The position numbers and the translations under genes are program-made. A model generated the notes under the pieces. The model was given only the letters and a program-made list of their open reading frames with translations, ran no database searches and was not told where the DNA came from. From Muricea muricata (Eukaryota > Cnidaria > Anthozoa > Malacalcyonacea > Plexauridae), in assembly GCA_963855995.1 (NCBI GenBank), contig OY979717.1:16622960-16686959 (forward strand): 64,000 nucleotides of DNA, written 5' to 3'. Shown in pieces: positions 1-12,119 of the stretch; position 1 is the stretch's first letter; each line of letters begins with the position of its first letter.

Positions 1-555
1 GAATATTATGTTCAACACGAGAAATAAATCTGGTATTTCCAAGCACCCATGTATTTTTCTGTTTATAATAAAAACTATAGTCTTTTGTAGCAATCTAAAA
101 TATCCAGAAGCTATATGATTGATGAGTGTTTGAAAAGCGATAGTTTTCACATGTGAAATTATCATAAATAATCTCACATGTGAGATTATTAGTTTTATCA
201 TTGCCTGAAATCCCTACAAAACACTGTACTTTATATAATAAGATTTACTAATGTCTTCTTTGCATATCTTAACATCTCTTAAGGGTATAACTGCGATGCT
301 AGTTACAAGAAAACATGCAGTGCATGCCTTTAGCTCTGCAGCTTTTTAATGTCGTCCGATAGATAGCTTTTTTATGTCGTCTTGGGTTTTGATAAAATAG
401 ACATCCATGCATGCACATTCAAAGTCGGGTGAATACGTAACTTAATGATTTCATGACGATACTTTGATATGAATATAATCGTTAGTCTTTTGAGAAAGTC
501 CCTCCATATTGTCGTTTAACTGCAGTCATTAAATATTTTGATCGTTTTGTTATAG

Positions 556-3500
556 TTTTTCACTGGTCATAATACTCCAATAGTGTACCCGGAGAAAGAA
601 GTAGCAGGAGACAGCGAGTCAACTACGGAGGCTACCAGCACCAATTATAGTTTGGAAATTAACACAGAACCATTGCCAAGTGAATATGCATTAAACAACA
701 TGAAGGAGTCGCTGACCAATACAGAAATATCCAAGAGTGATCCTTGCGTTACGGGAAATGTTTCAGAGGATCTTATGACTGAAACATTTGACCGTCCTAA
801 TGTAGTTGATGGCTTTAACACGACGCATGAAATCAATAAGTCCGACGAACCAGATGAGGTGCAAAGTTCTGATATGGCTGCACATGAAAATAGTGCTTTC
901 ACAAGAGTAGTCCCTAGCGAGCAACTCCCGGCTGAAAACGAGGTGGAGAAAATACTTAAAACGGACGACCTACCCTTGCTTGGAGCAGAACGGTACATAC
1001 CTGCACCGGGAGATGGAGAAACCTCGGAAATGCTGAACACCGGCTTGTCGACTGAGGATAACACTGAAGGTTTTGTACAAGAGGATGAAATGTTAAACAA
1101 CTTAGATACGATAAACGTCCCTCTACAAGATCACATCCACGACAGTGTGTCACCCGTGTCTGGAAATATTCCCCCGCATAATACGCCCGTGATTGGCGCA
1201 AATAAAGGCGAGGTTAATCTCCAGGATGTACGCTTGGCGCTTACCCAAGTATTCAACGAAGAGAATGAAGATTATACTCATGATTATCGCAGATCATTCT
1301 CAGCTGATGTTCATCACGAAAAAGAGAAAGATCAAGGAATGAAACTACGACACAACTCAGGTCAGGTTTGACTGTAGATAATAAGACGTTATGTGCACTG
1401 TACATATAGAGTGATTCTATTTATTATAGGAAATTAACGAAGAACATTATTAACGCGAAATAAATTAACGCTACATCTTATTAACGCAGATTGCTTCAAG
1501 GTCTTTTAAAACATGATTATGTCAACGCTAATCTGGTCTCCATGGCTGAAAAATTAATGAAATTAACGCAAAACGGGAAATATAGACACAAAAACAACAA
1601 AGGTTTAATGTTAAACAAAATTTAATGAGGTTTGACACATTTACCATCTAGAAATGATTCAACATCGAATGATGTGACAAAACATTGCAAGAGTTTATAA
1701 AGGGCGGTAGGGCGATCTATTCATTGTGTAGATGTTTGGATAAAGCTTACCTTAGCAGGATAATATTACAGTACAAAAAAATACCTCACCTGATGTTTCC
1801 TGCCGCCACTGCCAGCATCTCTTGCTGTTTGTCGCTAATTCCTGTGCCGGTTTTCACTTTTCATGAGATTGTTATTTCATCTTCTATAGACGTGGCTATG
1901 CATACTTTACGCAACGAGATGATTTTTGTATCTGGCCTAGATCCTCAATTGCAGGTGATAACGATTATATTCAACAAATATAAAACTTTTGTCGTGTTGA
2001 TATTAGACCTGGAGCCCAGGGGTGCTAGGCTTGCTGAAAAGGTAACCAATTTTTATGTCTGTAGTAGTGATCTGCATACACTGTCATATGTAAAAGTGGT
2101 CGTCTGCCGAACACACAGTGGTGGATATGGTCAGGGGGGCGATGAGAAAATTAAACTTCTATTAAACAGTATTGCTGTAATAAAAAAGTCAATTTTTTAT
2201 ACCATGACAAGAAAAATGAAGTGTATTTTCAGAAAAGGAAGATAAAACTACATATGAGACTTTTAAACAGATTTTTGATTCTTTAAATAGTTTTTGAGTA
2301 ATTGCTGTTTTAAATGTGAAGATTCGACCAAGATCTCGCGAAAAGGACTAGGTACTAGGTTTTTGACACTGTATAACTTGAAAACAATTTGAAAAATGAG
2401 AAATCTGTTTAAATGTCTTATACGTAGTTTCTTGTTAGTTTTCTGAAAATGCAAGTAATTTTTCTTGTGATTGAATAAAAAATTGACTTTTTTATTACAG
2501 CAATACAGTTTGATAGAAGTTTAATTTTCTCATCGCCCCCCCCTGACCATATCCACCACTATGTGTTCGGCAGACGACCATTTTTACATATGACAGTGTA
2601 TGTAGGTCACTACTATAAGCATAAAAATTGGTTACCTTTTCAGCTAGGCTAGCACCCCTGGGCTCCCGGTCTATATAGTTGTATCAAAACGAGTGGAAAT
2701 TACGTGTTTTCAAAAAATTTCAAGTTTTTCTAATTTCTGCCAGTGTTGATATAACTGTGTATCAATACGGAAAAACGTTTTATATTTTTTAGAATGTAGC
2801 ACAAAAATTACAAAATTACTTCAACACAAAAGCGAAGAGAAATTTTCCGAAATTTTCTAATTTTCCACACTTGTCATAAGAATCGAGGATAACGTCTTCT
2901 GGCCTATGTGATTGAGTGAATTCTATACCATCGCAAAAGCAATCTAATATTTGTCCCTATCTCCTCCTGCTGACGTTTTACCTCGTGTAAGCCTCCCATC
3001 TAGGCAGAGTATTTTCCTGTATTTAGTTCACATATTCATGATCACATACGTGAGGAGAAAATCCCCATTCTTACGACAAGTGTGAACCAGGCTTTAATGA
3101 ACTAATTTCACGATTCATATTTTTCAGCCAGTACCTCCAATTTCAGGAAGCCAAGAGTCTGTGGATTTGTTTGAAAAACATCTCCAGGTAAAAGTTGCTT
3201 TCAGAGAGACCTAGCCTAAATGTAATTCAGAATCTTTTCTGGGGCTTCAAACCGCTCCTCTTTCAACTATATGTTCTAAGATCGCGGGTTTGATTGTCAA
3301 TTGCGTCTTCCCAATGTGGCTCAAATCTAGTCCTCATGTGAAAAGTTGACAGGGTGTGTTAGGTAGTGATACAGTAACTGATACATGACCCGAACCTTGT
3401 GGCGAAGACACAATCTCTAGCAATTTTCCATATTATTACTGGTAGAATAATTTGTAGGGGTTACTGAAAAACAAATTCGCAAATACAGCTAAATCTGTTA

Positions 3501-5377
3501 CGGTTGGCATCGATAAAAGTCCAATGTGCATTATAAGAGCCCAATATGATTCAAACATCAGTTGCTCTGCGGGATTACAAATATAGCATTCAGTATATAT
3601 CTTTTAAATTTGCATGTAAAACTGTGATTATTCCCCTTTCATTCGTTTGTCTCTTAATTTGCCCATTTAACTGCTGTCGATGTTAACCTTGATTGAATTT
3701 GGTATTAGGGAAAGTCACTTTATCGGATTTCTAGTCTAACTTTATTCGAGATATGATTCACATATGAATCACGTTACGTGCACACACTTATAGAGAAGTG
3801 TCAGAGCCCGTCCAAAAACGTTGTTTCGTGTTGGCTGTCCAAGTGTACATCATCCGTACATGACAATTATATGACACTATGACGGGCGTGTTTATGCCAT
3901 GACGACCCGAGTGTATGTTTCACTCTCTTAATTTTAGACATTCTTAGTTGTTCCTAGTAGCAAACAACTCACGTCTGAGTTCTAGTTTGGAGTTTCTCAT
4001 GGTTTATATAATGCAGAGATAGTTTATTTCAATATTTAGCTGTTCTTTTGTAGTTGGCGAAAAATTATCTTGAACTTCGTAGAGAAATTAACAAACAGTT
4101 GACAAGGAGGTGAGTTTTATCAAGATAACAGTACAATGCCAAGTAATAGTTTGGTAACTTCTCTAAGTATATTTACCATAAAAACCGAACAAGAATATGA
4201 TATAACAATGTCGTCGGATATTACAACTGTTGCAACATCCATATATAATTCAAATTTTAATGCAAAACACCGGTTTTTATGGGGCACGATATACTATATC
4301 CAACATTATACAGTGCAGAGTGTATGAAAAACACTGCACAAATCTGAAATCGCTCTCTACTTCGTGAAGCGTCTCGACGTATGATTTTTTTTATTGAAAC
4401 AGATTGTTTGGGTACTTATGGTGTAAAATAAACAGAAAAATAGAGAAATTTAAAACTTTACACCCAGGGTTTGTGTCTTTTACATGTTAAATTGGGCTCG
4501 CGCACGGAACTTTAATGCTTGAATTGAAAGTAATTTCGACTTAGTGGGTGAAAAGTATTTCGGGTGTTGTATTCAGAAAGGTGGGGTCTGCATTGTTTTT
4601 GAAACCCATTTCAAGTCCGCGTGCGCTTTTTTTATTACCCGCTCCGCCCGCGCAGACAAAGCAACCATAATGAAAAGTACGCTGAAGGCGGTACTTCCTT
4701 TGCAATAGAAACTTCTAGTTGAGTTCACGTCGTAAAACGTGATATTCCGTATGTTCAGATCTGAATTAGATCGTGAATTGGAACAATACGAAAGTGAACA
4801 ACGATCGAGTGCGAAGAACGTCGAAACCTTCTCGCTTCTGACGAGTGAACAGGTACTGTATAGGGAAAACTGCACCACTTTGATGGTTAAAAAAATCAAT
4901 TTGCCGTCGGGGGTATAGCAAATGAACAGTAGGTCAGGGCCACTCAGAAGTGCAACGTGTCGCCAAATTTGATGCAGTTTACTGGCCAGAATAATGGCGG
5001 ATCCGCCAGTTCAGCGTTTTTATTAGCCAGAAAATGCAATTGACTGACCAGAGCCTAATGCGACATGCGTGGGGACACAAACTTCAAAGGTTCCGACTCG
5101 AGTTGCTCGTTTGTTTATTTCCGATTCTGTGCCCTTACCATCTAGTTTAAAGCCTGTATTGGGGCTTAAACCCGGGGAGTGGGGGTGGGGGGCAAAGTCA
5201 TGACAAAGTTTGTAAACTATATTACTTAATTAGCAACACCTCCATTAAATACATAATTATCAATGTAATAATAAACAATTATTAACCATATTTTATTTTT
5301 ACTGTCAGGAAACGTTGCGAGTTCTTCGTGATGAGCTCCAGAAAGAACTCCAAGACAAAATGCAGCGGTACAGCTAG
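556..5377 (+). CDS. MAP3K7: MAP3K7 (TAK1)-like kinase, C-terminal part only
   Basis: This is the 3' part of a gene for a TAK1-like MAP kinase kinase kinase, the cytoplasmic kinase that acts in TGF-beta, IL-1/TNF and innate immune signalling with TAB1/2/3. Five coding exons join in phase: 556-1365, 3128-3187, 4054-4109, 4759-4852 and 5309-5377, giving 362 residues. Each intron has GT and AG ends. The first 270 residues are acidic, low in complexity and match nothing I know, as expected for the linker between kinase and tail. The last 90 residues form a coiled coil (FEKHLQLAKNYLELRREI, then RSELDRELEQYE) that follows the pattern of the TAB2/TAB3-binding tail of animal TAK1. The kinase domain should lie upstream of the window. 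The first exon opens after an acceptor-like TTATAG; no ATG is expected. The short exon at 4759-4852 is needed to restore phase and was found by hand. Assignment rests on the tail alone. Confidence 0.7.
1996..2695. mobile_element. Foldback (long inverted repeat) element in an intron
   Basis: The left arm, about 1996-2277, reappears as its reverse complement at about 2405-2695, with a loop of roughly 130 bases. Landmarks are GGAGCCCAGGGGTGCTAG on the left against CTAGCACCCCTGGGCTCC on the right, and TGGTCAGGGGGG against CCCCCCCTGACCA. Similarity is high but not perfect, so the arms have diverged. No transposase is present. This is a non-autonomous palindromic element in the first MAP3K7-like intron of the window. 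Confidence 0.8.
2688..2776 (-). repeat. Short interspersed repeat, copy 1
   Basis: This stretch of about 90 bases is, in reverse complement, the same repeat as 32207-32302. Both run from CCGTATT, through ATATCAACACT, to TTTCCACTCGTTTTGATA. Each has weak self-complementarity at its ends, so it may be a miniature element or the terminus of a larger one. Confidence 0.6.
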
Positions 5378-5781
5378 CCTTATGCAACCTTGGCTCTTGT
5401 AGCACTTTGCTGGTTCGGTAAAAATACTAGAATTCTAGATTATTATTTGGAAATTGTAGAGTATGGTACCATCATCATATCGTAAGTTGAGTTTGCACTG
5501 ATAAACCTGAGAGATTTCAGGCAGCAGATGAATTTCAACTTTTTAAAGCTTTGTTACGATAAGCTATTGACAAGTTGTAACAAAGTTGATAACTTGTTCA
5601 GACTTTTGTTATGTAATAGTCATGTTGCTAGCAAGAATGTGAGAAGACCATGTACTGAGACGTCTATATCAGACATGTTGGACAACAACGCAACAAGTCT
5701 AATAATATGTACATACTGTACAATTAGAATAGAATATCAATTTAGAATAAGCTATAATAATAAGTAAGAGCATTGTAAAAA
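5378..5781. other. Shared 3' intergenic gap of convergent genes
   Basis: The gap separates the stop codon of the MAP3K7-like gene from that of the HSPBAP1-like gene on the other strand. It must hold both 3' UTRs and their poly(A) signals. The open frame at 5528-5767 shows no domain and is likely UTR. Confidence 0.6.
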
Positions 5782-8700
5782 TCACTGGCTAGGTTTCGTA
5801 ACAGTCACAAGCTTTTGTGCAATCATTTGAACAATATCAGGTGAAACAACTGTGTTTATGAACTGTTCTTTGCCAAGTTCTTTACTTTCTCGGTGTTCAG
5901 CTTCACTATAATCTTTCCTTTCTGTCAGGTGATATTGTTTTAAGGCTTGACGTAGATAATTCATGCTCTCGTCTAATGACAAATCCTCCTTCAAAATGTA
6001 GGTTAAACAATGTTTGAAAAAACATGGTGTCATCAAATTATATACCTATGAAAACTTTATTACGACATCGCGGCTAGTTAGTTAAGTTTAACCCTAGAGT
6101 ACATAGACGTGCAACTTGGGGTATAGTGCTCTTAGTATACAGTCTTAGGTACCTAAACCTAGGGTTGGGCGATATTTAAAAAATTAACTCACGATTATTG
6201 TCCTGGAAAATATCGCGATAATCGATAATATCTCGATTAATGAAATAGAAAAAAATGACCATTGTTTTCAAGTGCAATTAATATCAAAGCATGTATAAAC
6301 TTGTATATAATCTTATATCAAAGACATATCAACAACAGGTTAAAGTAATATAAACGCTTTTCCTTCTCTAATATTTACTGTTCATAACTGTTGTAAAATA
6401 ATGTGTACTGTTCAATTTTATTCTATGTTTTGTGGAAGGAAAACTAAATTATGAACATGCAGTACAACTACTACAAAAAGCAATTACAATTTGCCTTGTT
6501 AATACACTTTTTGAGAGTATATTTGTTGCTGGAATGCAAAGATGCTTTCTACTTTTGTTAGGATTCTGCAATTTATATACATATTTCCAAGCAATATCAC
6601 GATATTCATGGAACATGACGATAATTTCGATAAATCGTCACTCAAGTTTTTTGCTTCGATACGATAATCGCAATTGGAAATATCACGATTAATCAAAATA
6701 TCGAAATATCGCCCAACCCTACCTAAACCACGGCGCATTTCTGGCATACGCATGCAAGAATTCGACAGAGAAATGTCAAATAAACGGCGATTTTCTGAAA
6801 ACTTACCGCAAGATTGCTTTGGTACGTGAATTAATATATTTAAGGAAACAAATGAGCATGTGTTTTTGCGCTGGTCGCTTAGAAAACGGCAAGAGCCATT
6901 TTTCTGCAATACATTTATATTGAAATTCGAACTTGTCAATATAAGGTAACGCGTGAGACATCAAAATCATAGCCATAGGCAAGTATCCCTAGTCGCACAT
7001 GTATCTATAATCTATACCGTGCTGGAAGACAATGTTAGTTTTAATAAATCTCAAAGACGTTTAAGTAATTATTTTATTTATTTCAAATTTTCACTTACAT
7101 CTTGCATAGATGGATTCAGCCATTGCTTGAAACTACCATCTTTTGTGTCTTGCAGTTCTAATGGATTTATCTAGTAATTAAATTGTGGGCTTTATGAAAA
7201 ATGTATACACTAATGTCTTCTGTTTGAAGGAAGTCCATCATTAGCTAATTAGTCTATGGATTTTTATTGAGTACAGATAATCCCAAATGCTTTAGTGCAA
7301 GACAAACAACATGGTGGATGTGCCAAAACCTGAATCCAGGACAAAATGCCTGAAAATGACCACACCCAAATAGGGCAGTTTTCTTTTCTCCCATCCCTAT
7401 ATCCTTATAACCAACATAGATATGGGCATGGCACTACCACAGCTTATCTATCCATGACATGGATACAGACTCATATCTACAGGTCCTAGACTAAATGTCT
7501 AATTAGTTTTCAGTAACAGGTTATCCTAATGGCAATGATGATTGCCAAACATGAAATCACAGTTAAACACTTGACAAAAATATATTGAAACCAGCAAGGT
7601 GTGCATAACCAACAATAAAGATGTGGCTATGGCAAAAAAATCCCGCATTTACATCCACAGGATGAAGTCCACTTACCAAAACTCTTGTTATTGCTTCCTC
7701 AATCCGATCATAGTTGTCTGAATCCTTAAAAAAGAAAATGATCTATAGTTCACATGTTGCATATTTCTTTTGTGGAGAACAATTTATTACACCATATAAA
7801 GGTAACTGCTTATATTTAGATGTTTGCATGTTTTATATTCTGTACCATCTCTCTGTCTAGGAAAGAGACAGGTTAGGTCAGTGTTGCAACAGTCTTTGCA
7901 AGTATATCCTATTCAGTTATGCCAGTGATTACCAGTACTGCAAGAAGTTGATGTTACAGTGGAATAATTATAAGAACAATTTTAAGGATTGAATCAATCT
8001 CAGTGCTCATTCGTTTGTACTATATTTTTGAATAATTAATATTAAAGCAGAATATGGCCATCATTTTTTACAAAGTAAAGCTGGGTTGAGAAACCTGAAA
8101 GGGTCATTTTTGGTGGCTACTTTATGGCTGTCAGATCACCAACTAAAGTAGTCACCTACCAGTGTCATCTAGTTCTTGCCATATGCTTGCTGCCTAGCTT
8201 GCTATTTGTAGCACAAAAGAAAAGACTGTGCAATATTAGATGATGATTACATTTACAAGTGGCTGATAGTCATGAGCTCTATGTAAATCTGGAGTGAGTA
8301 ATTCACTCATAATTTGGCATTTTAGAAGTAAAACTAAAGATAGATGAAGTTGAAGTCCTGAGCAAAAGAAATTCAAACTCACGATGCTTCCATTTGCATG
8401 GTCAGACTGGTCTACCTTTATTGGGTCTAAGCAGTAGATATCTCTTATACACTAGATAGCGCATCTGTATATCAAAAGTGTAGCCAAAAATCTTCGCGGT
8501 ATCCCCTCATAACAATAGGCGGCGGCCATATTGGTCGTCCCCACTCATTAAAAAGTTCTACAGAAAACACTATACTTTTCTGCATTCGTGCATTAAATAC
8601 TTTCTAGCTGCCTAAGAGGTTTTTTGTCAACTTTGTCCATTTCCGCCATACAAAATACACAAATTATCATGCTCTGTGTCAACTCTGTGGCAACGACCAG

Positions 8701-10511
8701 CGCCTGCGATCTTGCTTTAATTTTCACCAGCCCACTGTGTGGGATGCACCATCTAGTGTATGTAAGATGTCTATGGTCCGAGCCTACTTAGACAGTCTGG
8801 CTGTTTAAATGGAAAGCACCCTCAGACCATGAGATCAGCATTGTTATATATTTCTTCAAGTTCTGCTATTTTTGCTTCACTATTAACTCAAGTTCTTACT
8901 CCAGATATATAGGTAGCTCATTGCTGACATTAATTGCAAATGGTCTGTCATTGTGTTAAAATAGGTCTGAAAATAAGAAAGCTGCTGACTTGCAGGAAAA
9001 ATGTATGTACCAGTACTTAATGCACATATTCACTATTCCAAACCAATGACTGAAATAGTATATACAGCAGATATTTTACCTACCATTTCTATCCATGTAT
9101 TAACACTAATCGCTGTTTCCACACACTCAACATAATGCCACCAATGTTTAGGGACAAATAAAACATCACCTGGTTCAAGAATAACCTATAAGTATACCTG
9201 AAGTATGAATGTTGGTCTTGAACTGCTTTCACAGAATAAAGTTAAATTGGGATTGGTCATAAATTCTTGGTAATTCTTAGTTTAAGTATATAATAAAAAA
9301 CTTCATCAGGTGTTAAAAAATCCAAAACTACACTCTAAAATCATCAGGGAGGAAGGCATACACCCATCTGTCCCCTCTCCCTTGGCAGTACCAATGCACA
9401 AGAATAAATCTTATTTGAATCATGTCAAAATGTATATTTCAATTAGCATTTATAACATCAAAATTAATTTATACTTGCCTCATAACAGGTTGCATGTTTA
9501 AAATTTGGAAATTTCTCATGATCTGGATTTGCAACATTGACCATACTGAATACACTGGATTCTTCATACGGTATCCGTGTAGGGTGGAGATACTCACTTT
9601 GGGTTGGTGGGAAAAGTAACCATTTCTTTTTGCCATATAACTGAGCAACCAAGTTACATCCATAACTGTCATAATGACAGGGTGTGAATGACTCATCGCT
9701 ACCCATCCAAAATGTTGAATGTGCACCAGTTCTAGCCGGAAAGCCCAGACATGCCCAGTTTATCTCTTTGAGCATGTCAGGGCATTCAACAAATAAGTCT
9801 TTCATGTATTTGTAATCAGCATAACAGGTGTAGTCTGCTCTATCCAAAACAATGACAGAAACACTATCAGACAACTGTCATGGTTGTAAAATGTTGCAAT
9901 CTGTTTTAGCAAGACTAGCATATAACTACATATTAGGTAAGCCAATGCACTGTACATGCAGGGTACATGTACTAAATTTAGTTCAACATAGGTACTTCGC
10001 TACATTGGTATTTCCGGAAGTGTATAAGAATGCAGTATGTCCAAAATCGCCCATACATGCCCCGAAGAAGCCGCGCGAAGCGCATGTTTATGTACAAGGC
10101 TGAGGTAAGTTATTTAGTGATTTTACCTTTCCTTGGAAACATTTCGAAAGCAGTATTTTCTGCGTTTATATTACTCAAGTTATCGCATTTCAGCCATTCG
10201 TAAAAATCCCCAAAAGTACCGTCCATGAATTGGCAGTCGGTCTCCCTCACTGTATGTTTGGCGGGAAAGCGATATTCGCTCGAGGAAGTACGCGGGCAAA
10301 ATCGGAATCTAGTGCGAACATTTGATAGCTGTTCGGCCAGGGTTTTTGGCGTCCAAGCGAGGCTTTTCCAGTCGGATATCTTGTCCAAAAACACAACGGG
10401 TTCTTTGACTATTTCAAGAATGTAGCGTTGCAGTTTTTCCTGCGATAAATTAATGTGTACACGGTCTATATCAAGCCTCTGTTTTTTGGGACTACTTTGG
10501 TGTTCTGCCAT
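5782..10511 (-). CDS. HSPBAP1: HSPBAP1-like JmjC-domain protein
   Basis: This is a complete six-exon gene on the minus strand. Coding exons, 5' to 3', are 10511-10127, 9837-9479, 9185-9084, 7724-7677, 7170-7099 and 5988-5782. They total 1173 bases, 390 residues plus stop, with every phase agreeing. The protein is a cupin/JmjC-fold 2-oxoglutarate, Fe(II) oxygenase relative named for binding the small heat-shock protein HSPB1. The iron-binding HxD is H183-D185 in TPCHYDSYGCNL, and the distal His is H265 in KHWWHYVE. YPTRIPYEESSVFS-like residues around 213-226 are a family hallmark. The C-terminal exon matches the family's short conserved tail (SPDIVQMIAQKL). It is shorter than the vertebrate protein, which has a long low-complexity insert before that tail. 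The intron after exon 2 starts with GC (GAG|GCAAGT). Function beyond the fold is inferred from the family. Confidence 0.88.
6160..6721. mobile_element. hAT-type MITE with perfect 8-bp target duplication
   Basis: The 562-base element has terminal inverted repeats TAGGGTTGGGCGATAT and ATATCGCCCAACCCTA. It is flanked by a perfect direct repeat CCTAAACC at 6152-6159 and 6722-6729. Eight-base target duplications are typical of hAT transposons. The interior is AT-rich and carries further sub-terminal ATCGATAATCG-like motifs but no transposase, so the element is non-autonomous. It lies in the last intron of the HSPBAP1-like gene. Confidence 0.88.
8435..8773. mobile_element. MITE with TAGATATCTC termini, copy 1
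   Basis: The element is about 339 bases long, with imperfect terminal inverted repeats beginning TAGATATCTC and ending in its complement. A second copy lies at 19642-19968 in the same orientation and shares AACAATAGGCGGCGGCCAT, TTTGTCCATTTCCGC and CGACCAGCGCCTGCGAT. If the outer TA is the duplicated target, this fits a Tc1/mariner-type non-autonomous element. It lies in the HSPBAP1-like intron between exons 3 and 4. No coding capacity. Confidence 0.75.
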
Positions 10512-11319
10512 TTAAAGAACACTATGTGATGCCACAGGCAAAGTATAAAAGGTAATGAGATGTAGTCATTCAGCTATAAGAAAGCACTTCGTTACAGATC
10601 ACTGCTTTCGTGAAACATATTCCCAGCTACCAATTTAGTCCTTTCGCTGTGCTGGTGGTGGCAAGTTCCCGTTTAGCTATTTGTTGACCCCCCCCCCCGC
10701 ATTATTTGTAACTCAGATCCACGTTCAGGATGGGTAAAAAATTAGACAGTTGGAAAAAGTGCTGTGGTATATATAACTTTTGGGAATGGTAGAAGATTTG
10801 GGTTTGTCTGGTATTTCTAATCAGTAATGGTTCTAAAAAAGAAAATTTCTAATGCAAGGCAGGGGGGGGGGGTATTTTTACGAAATTTATGATGCTTGTG
10901 CTAAAGAAAGATGTTCAAAATGCAATTTCACAACCAAATTTAATTTAATAATAATAGTATATTAAATTAAATTAAATTTAATAATGATAATAATAATAGT
11001 TTATGAATCACAGGTTGTTCCAGAATTTATACCTACAACTATATAATTATTTGCAATGTAATACAACTTATCTAACTTTTCTTATGAACTTTTTTATTAC
11101 AGTAAAAATAAAAATTAATTAAACACTTTACTTAAAATGATTTACCAAAATCTTTTTAATAAATATTGTGTTCAGTGTTTTAATTTATACCGCGTGCTTG
11201 ACCGTGAATCGTGATAAAGTTCCCAAACCGATTGTCGTGCCTTGATTTTCTTTGCAACATTGTCGGCTCTGAGATTATAGCCATGAATCAGTTGTGGTGC
11301 AGTTATGAATAATTGGATT
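10512..11319. other. Upstream intergenic region of HSPBAP1-like gene
   Basis: This non-coding stretch should contain the promoter and 5' UTR of the HSPBAP1-like gene, but no TATA box or other site could be placed with confidence. It holds a run of C at about 10687, a run of G at about 10862-10871, and an A/T-rich patch of AATTTAATA-like repeats at about 10937-11000. Confidence 0.4.
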
Positions 11320-12100
11320 TAGTAGAATCATACTAGTATACTATTGCAAATGCTGTAATTTGATTGGTTACTCTACTCGCCATCTATTCCTCGATAGATA
11401 GCCAGTAGCGAAACAATCATCTTCCTATAGAAGGGGGGGGGGGGTGAATAGGGGTACTAAAATCTGCTGAAAATTTATTAAAAATCCGCTGATCCGTAAA
11501 CATTTTTTTCCCAAAAATCCGAATCAAGGGGGGCCAGAAGGGCAGTTGAACGCTGTACTGTACTTCATGTTATTGGGGTATAATGTTAAAAGCCATAAGT
11601 ATCCCAGAGAATATCTTAGGGCCTTATAGGGCATATAGCGAAATACAATGAAGACAGCGAAAAACGGCGTCGAATTTTTTATTGCTTTCATAGGCCTCAC
11701 AGCCCAAAAGCAAAATGAATCTATCCAGAGTCCGAAGCAAGCAACAAAAAAATCCTCATTCCGAACAAAAATATTGGATAAATACGCAATCCGACGCATT
11801 TTCTGGATCCGCTAATCCGTAAAAAATTTCAGCCATATCCGATTCCGAATCGCTTTTTTTTTTCAGAAAATCCGATGATCCGAAACCCTATCACCCCCCC
11901 CCCCCCCCCCTATAGAGATTTTAAAAAATTGCTTAAAAATCAAATTTTTTGTTGAATATTCCATGTTAGACCTCTGATTCTACAAATAAAACAGTTAGAT
12001 TACTCGCTCTCGATTTCTATGCGGTGATAGTTGATTCGGGCTTCGCCCTCATCAACTCACCGCATAGAAATCTCGAGCTCGTAATCTAATTGTTAAATAA
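11320..12100. mobile_element. Palindrome-ended DNA element, copy 1 (interrupted)
   Basis: The repeat begins TAGTAGAATCATACTAG and ends with a strong hairpin at about 11997-12095, in which CGATTTCTATGCGGTGA pairs with TCACCGCATAGAAATC around a GGGCTTCGCCC centre. A second copy at 58723-59405 shares both ends. This copy is split by another element, 11433-11910. No transposase is visible. Confidence 0.65.
11433..11910. mobile_element. G-run-ended MITE with GGTGAATAGG terminus, copy 1
   Basis: The element starts with a G run then GGTGAATAGGGG, and ends with CGGATCATCGG-complement, CCCTATCA and a C run. Sub-terminal blocks repeat ATCCGCTGATCCGTAA-like motifs on both sides. The flanking CTATAGA and TATAGAG look like a target duplication. 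A relative lies at 50972-51331. It is nested inside the element at 11320-12100. Confidence 0.6.
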
Positions 12101-12119
12101 CGGATTCTCAGGTAGGACT

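Larger units (their letters stand above)
1366..3127. other. MAP3K7-like intron holding a foldback element
   Basis: This intron separates the long acidic exon from the coiled-coil exons. Most of it is non-coding and AT-rich; its main content is the foldback at about 1996-2695, listed separately. The open frame at 1685-2245 runs through one foldback arm and has no recognisable domain. Confidence 0.6.

Noticed and set aside
645-1100. 151-codon minus-strand frame
   Set aside because: It is the antisense shadow of the long acidic MAP3K7-like exon, rich in Ser as expected from the complement.
1685-2245. 186-codon plus-strand frame in the first MAP3K7-like intron
   Set aside because: It enters a foldback arm and has no splice sites or domain linking it to the gene.
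10862-10871. G run as a regulatory quadruplex
   Set aside because: A single homopolymer run with no further G tracts close by; not enough to claim a quadruplex.
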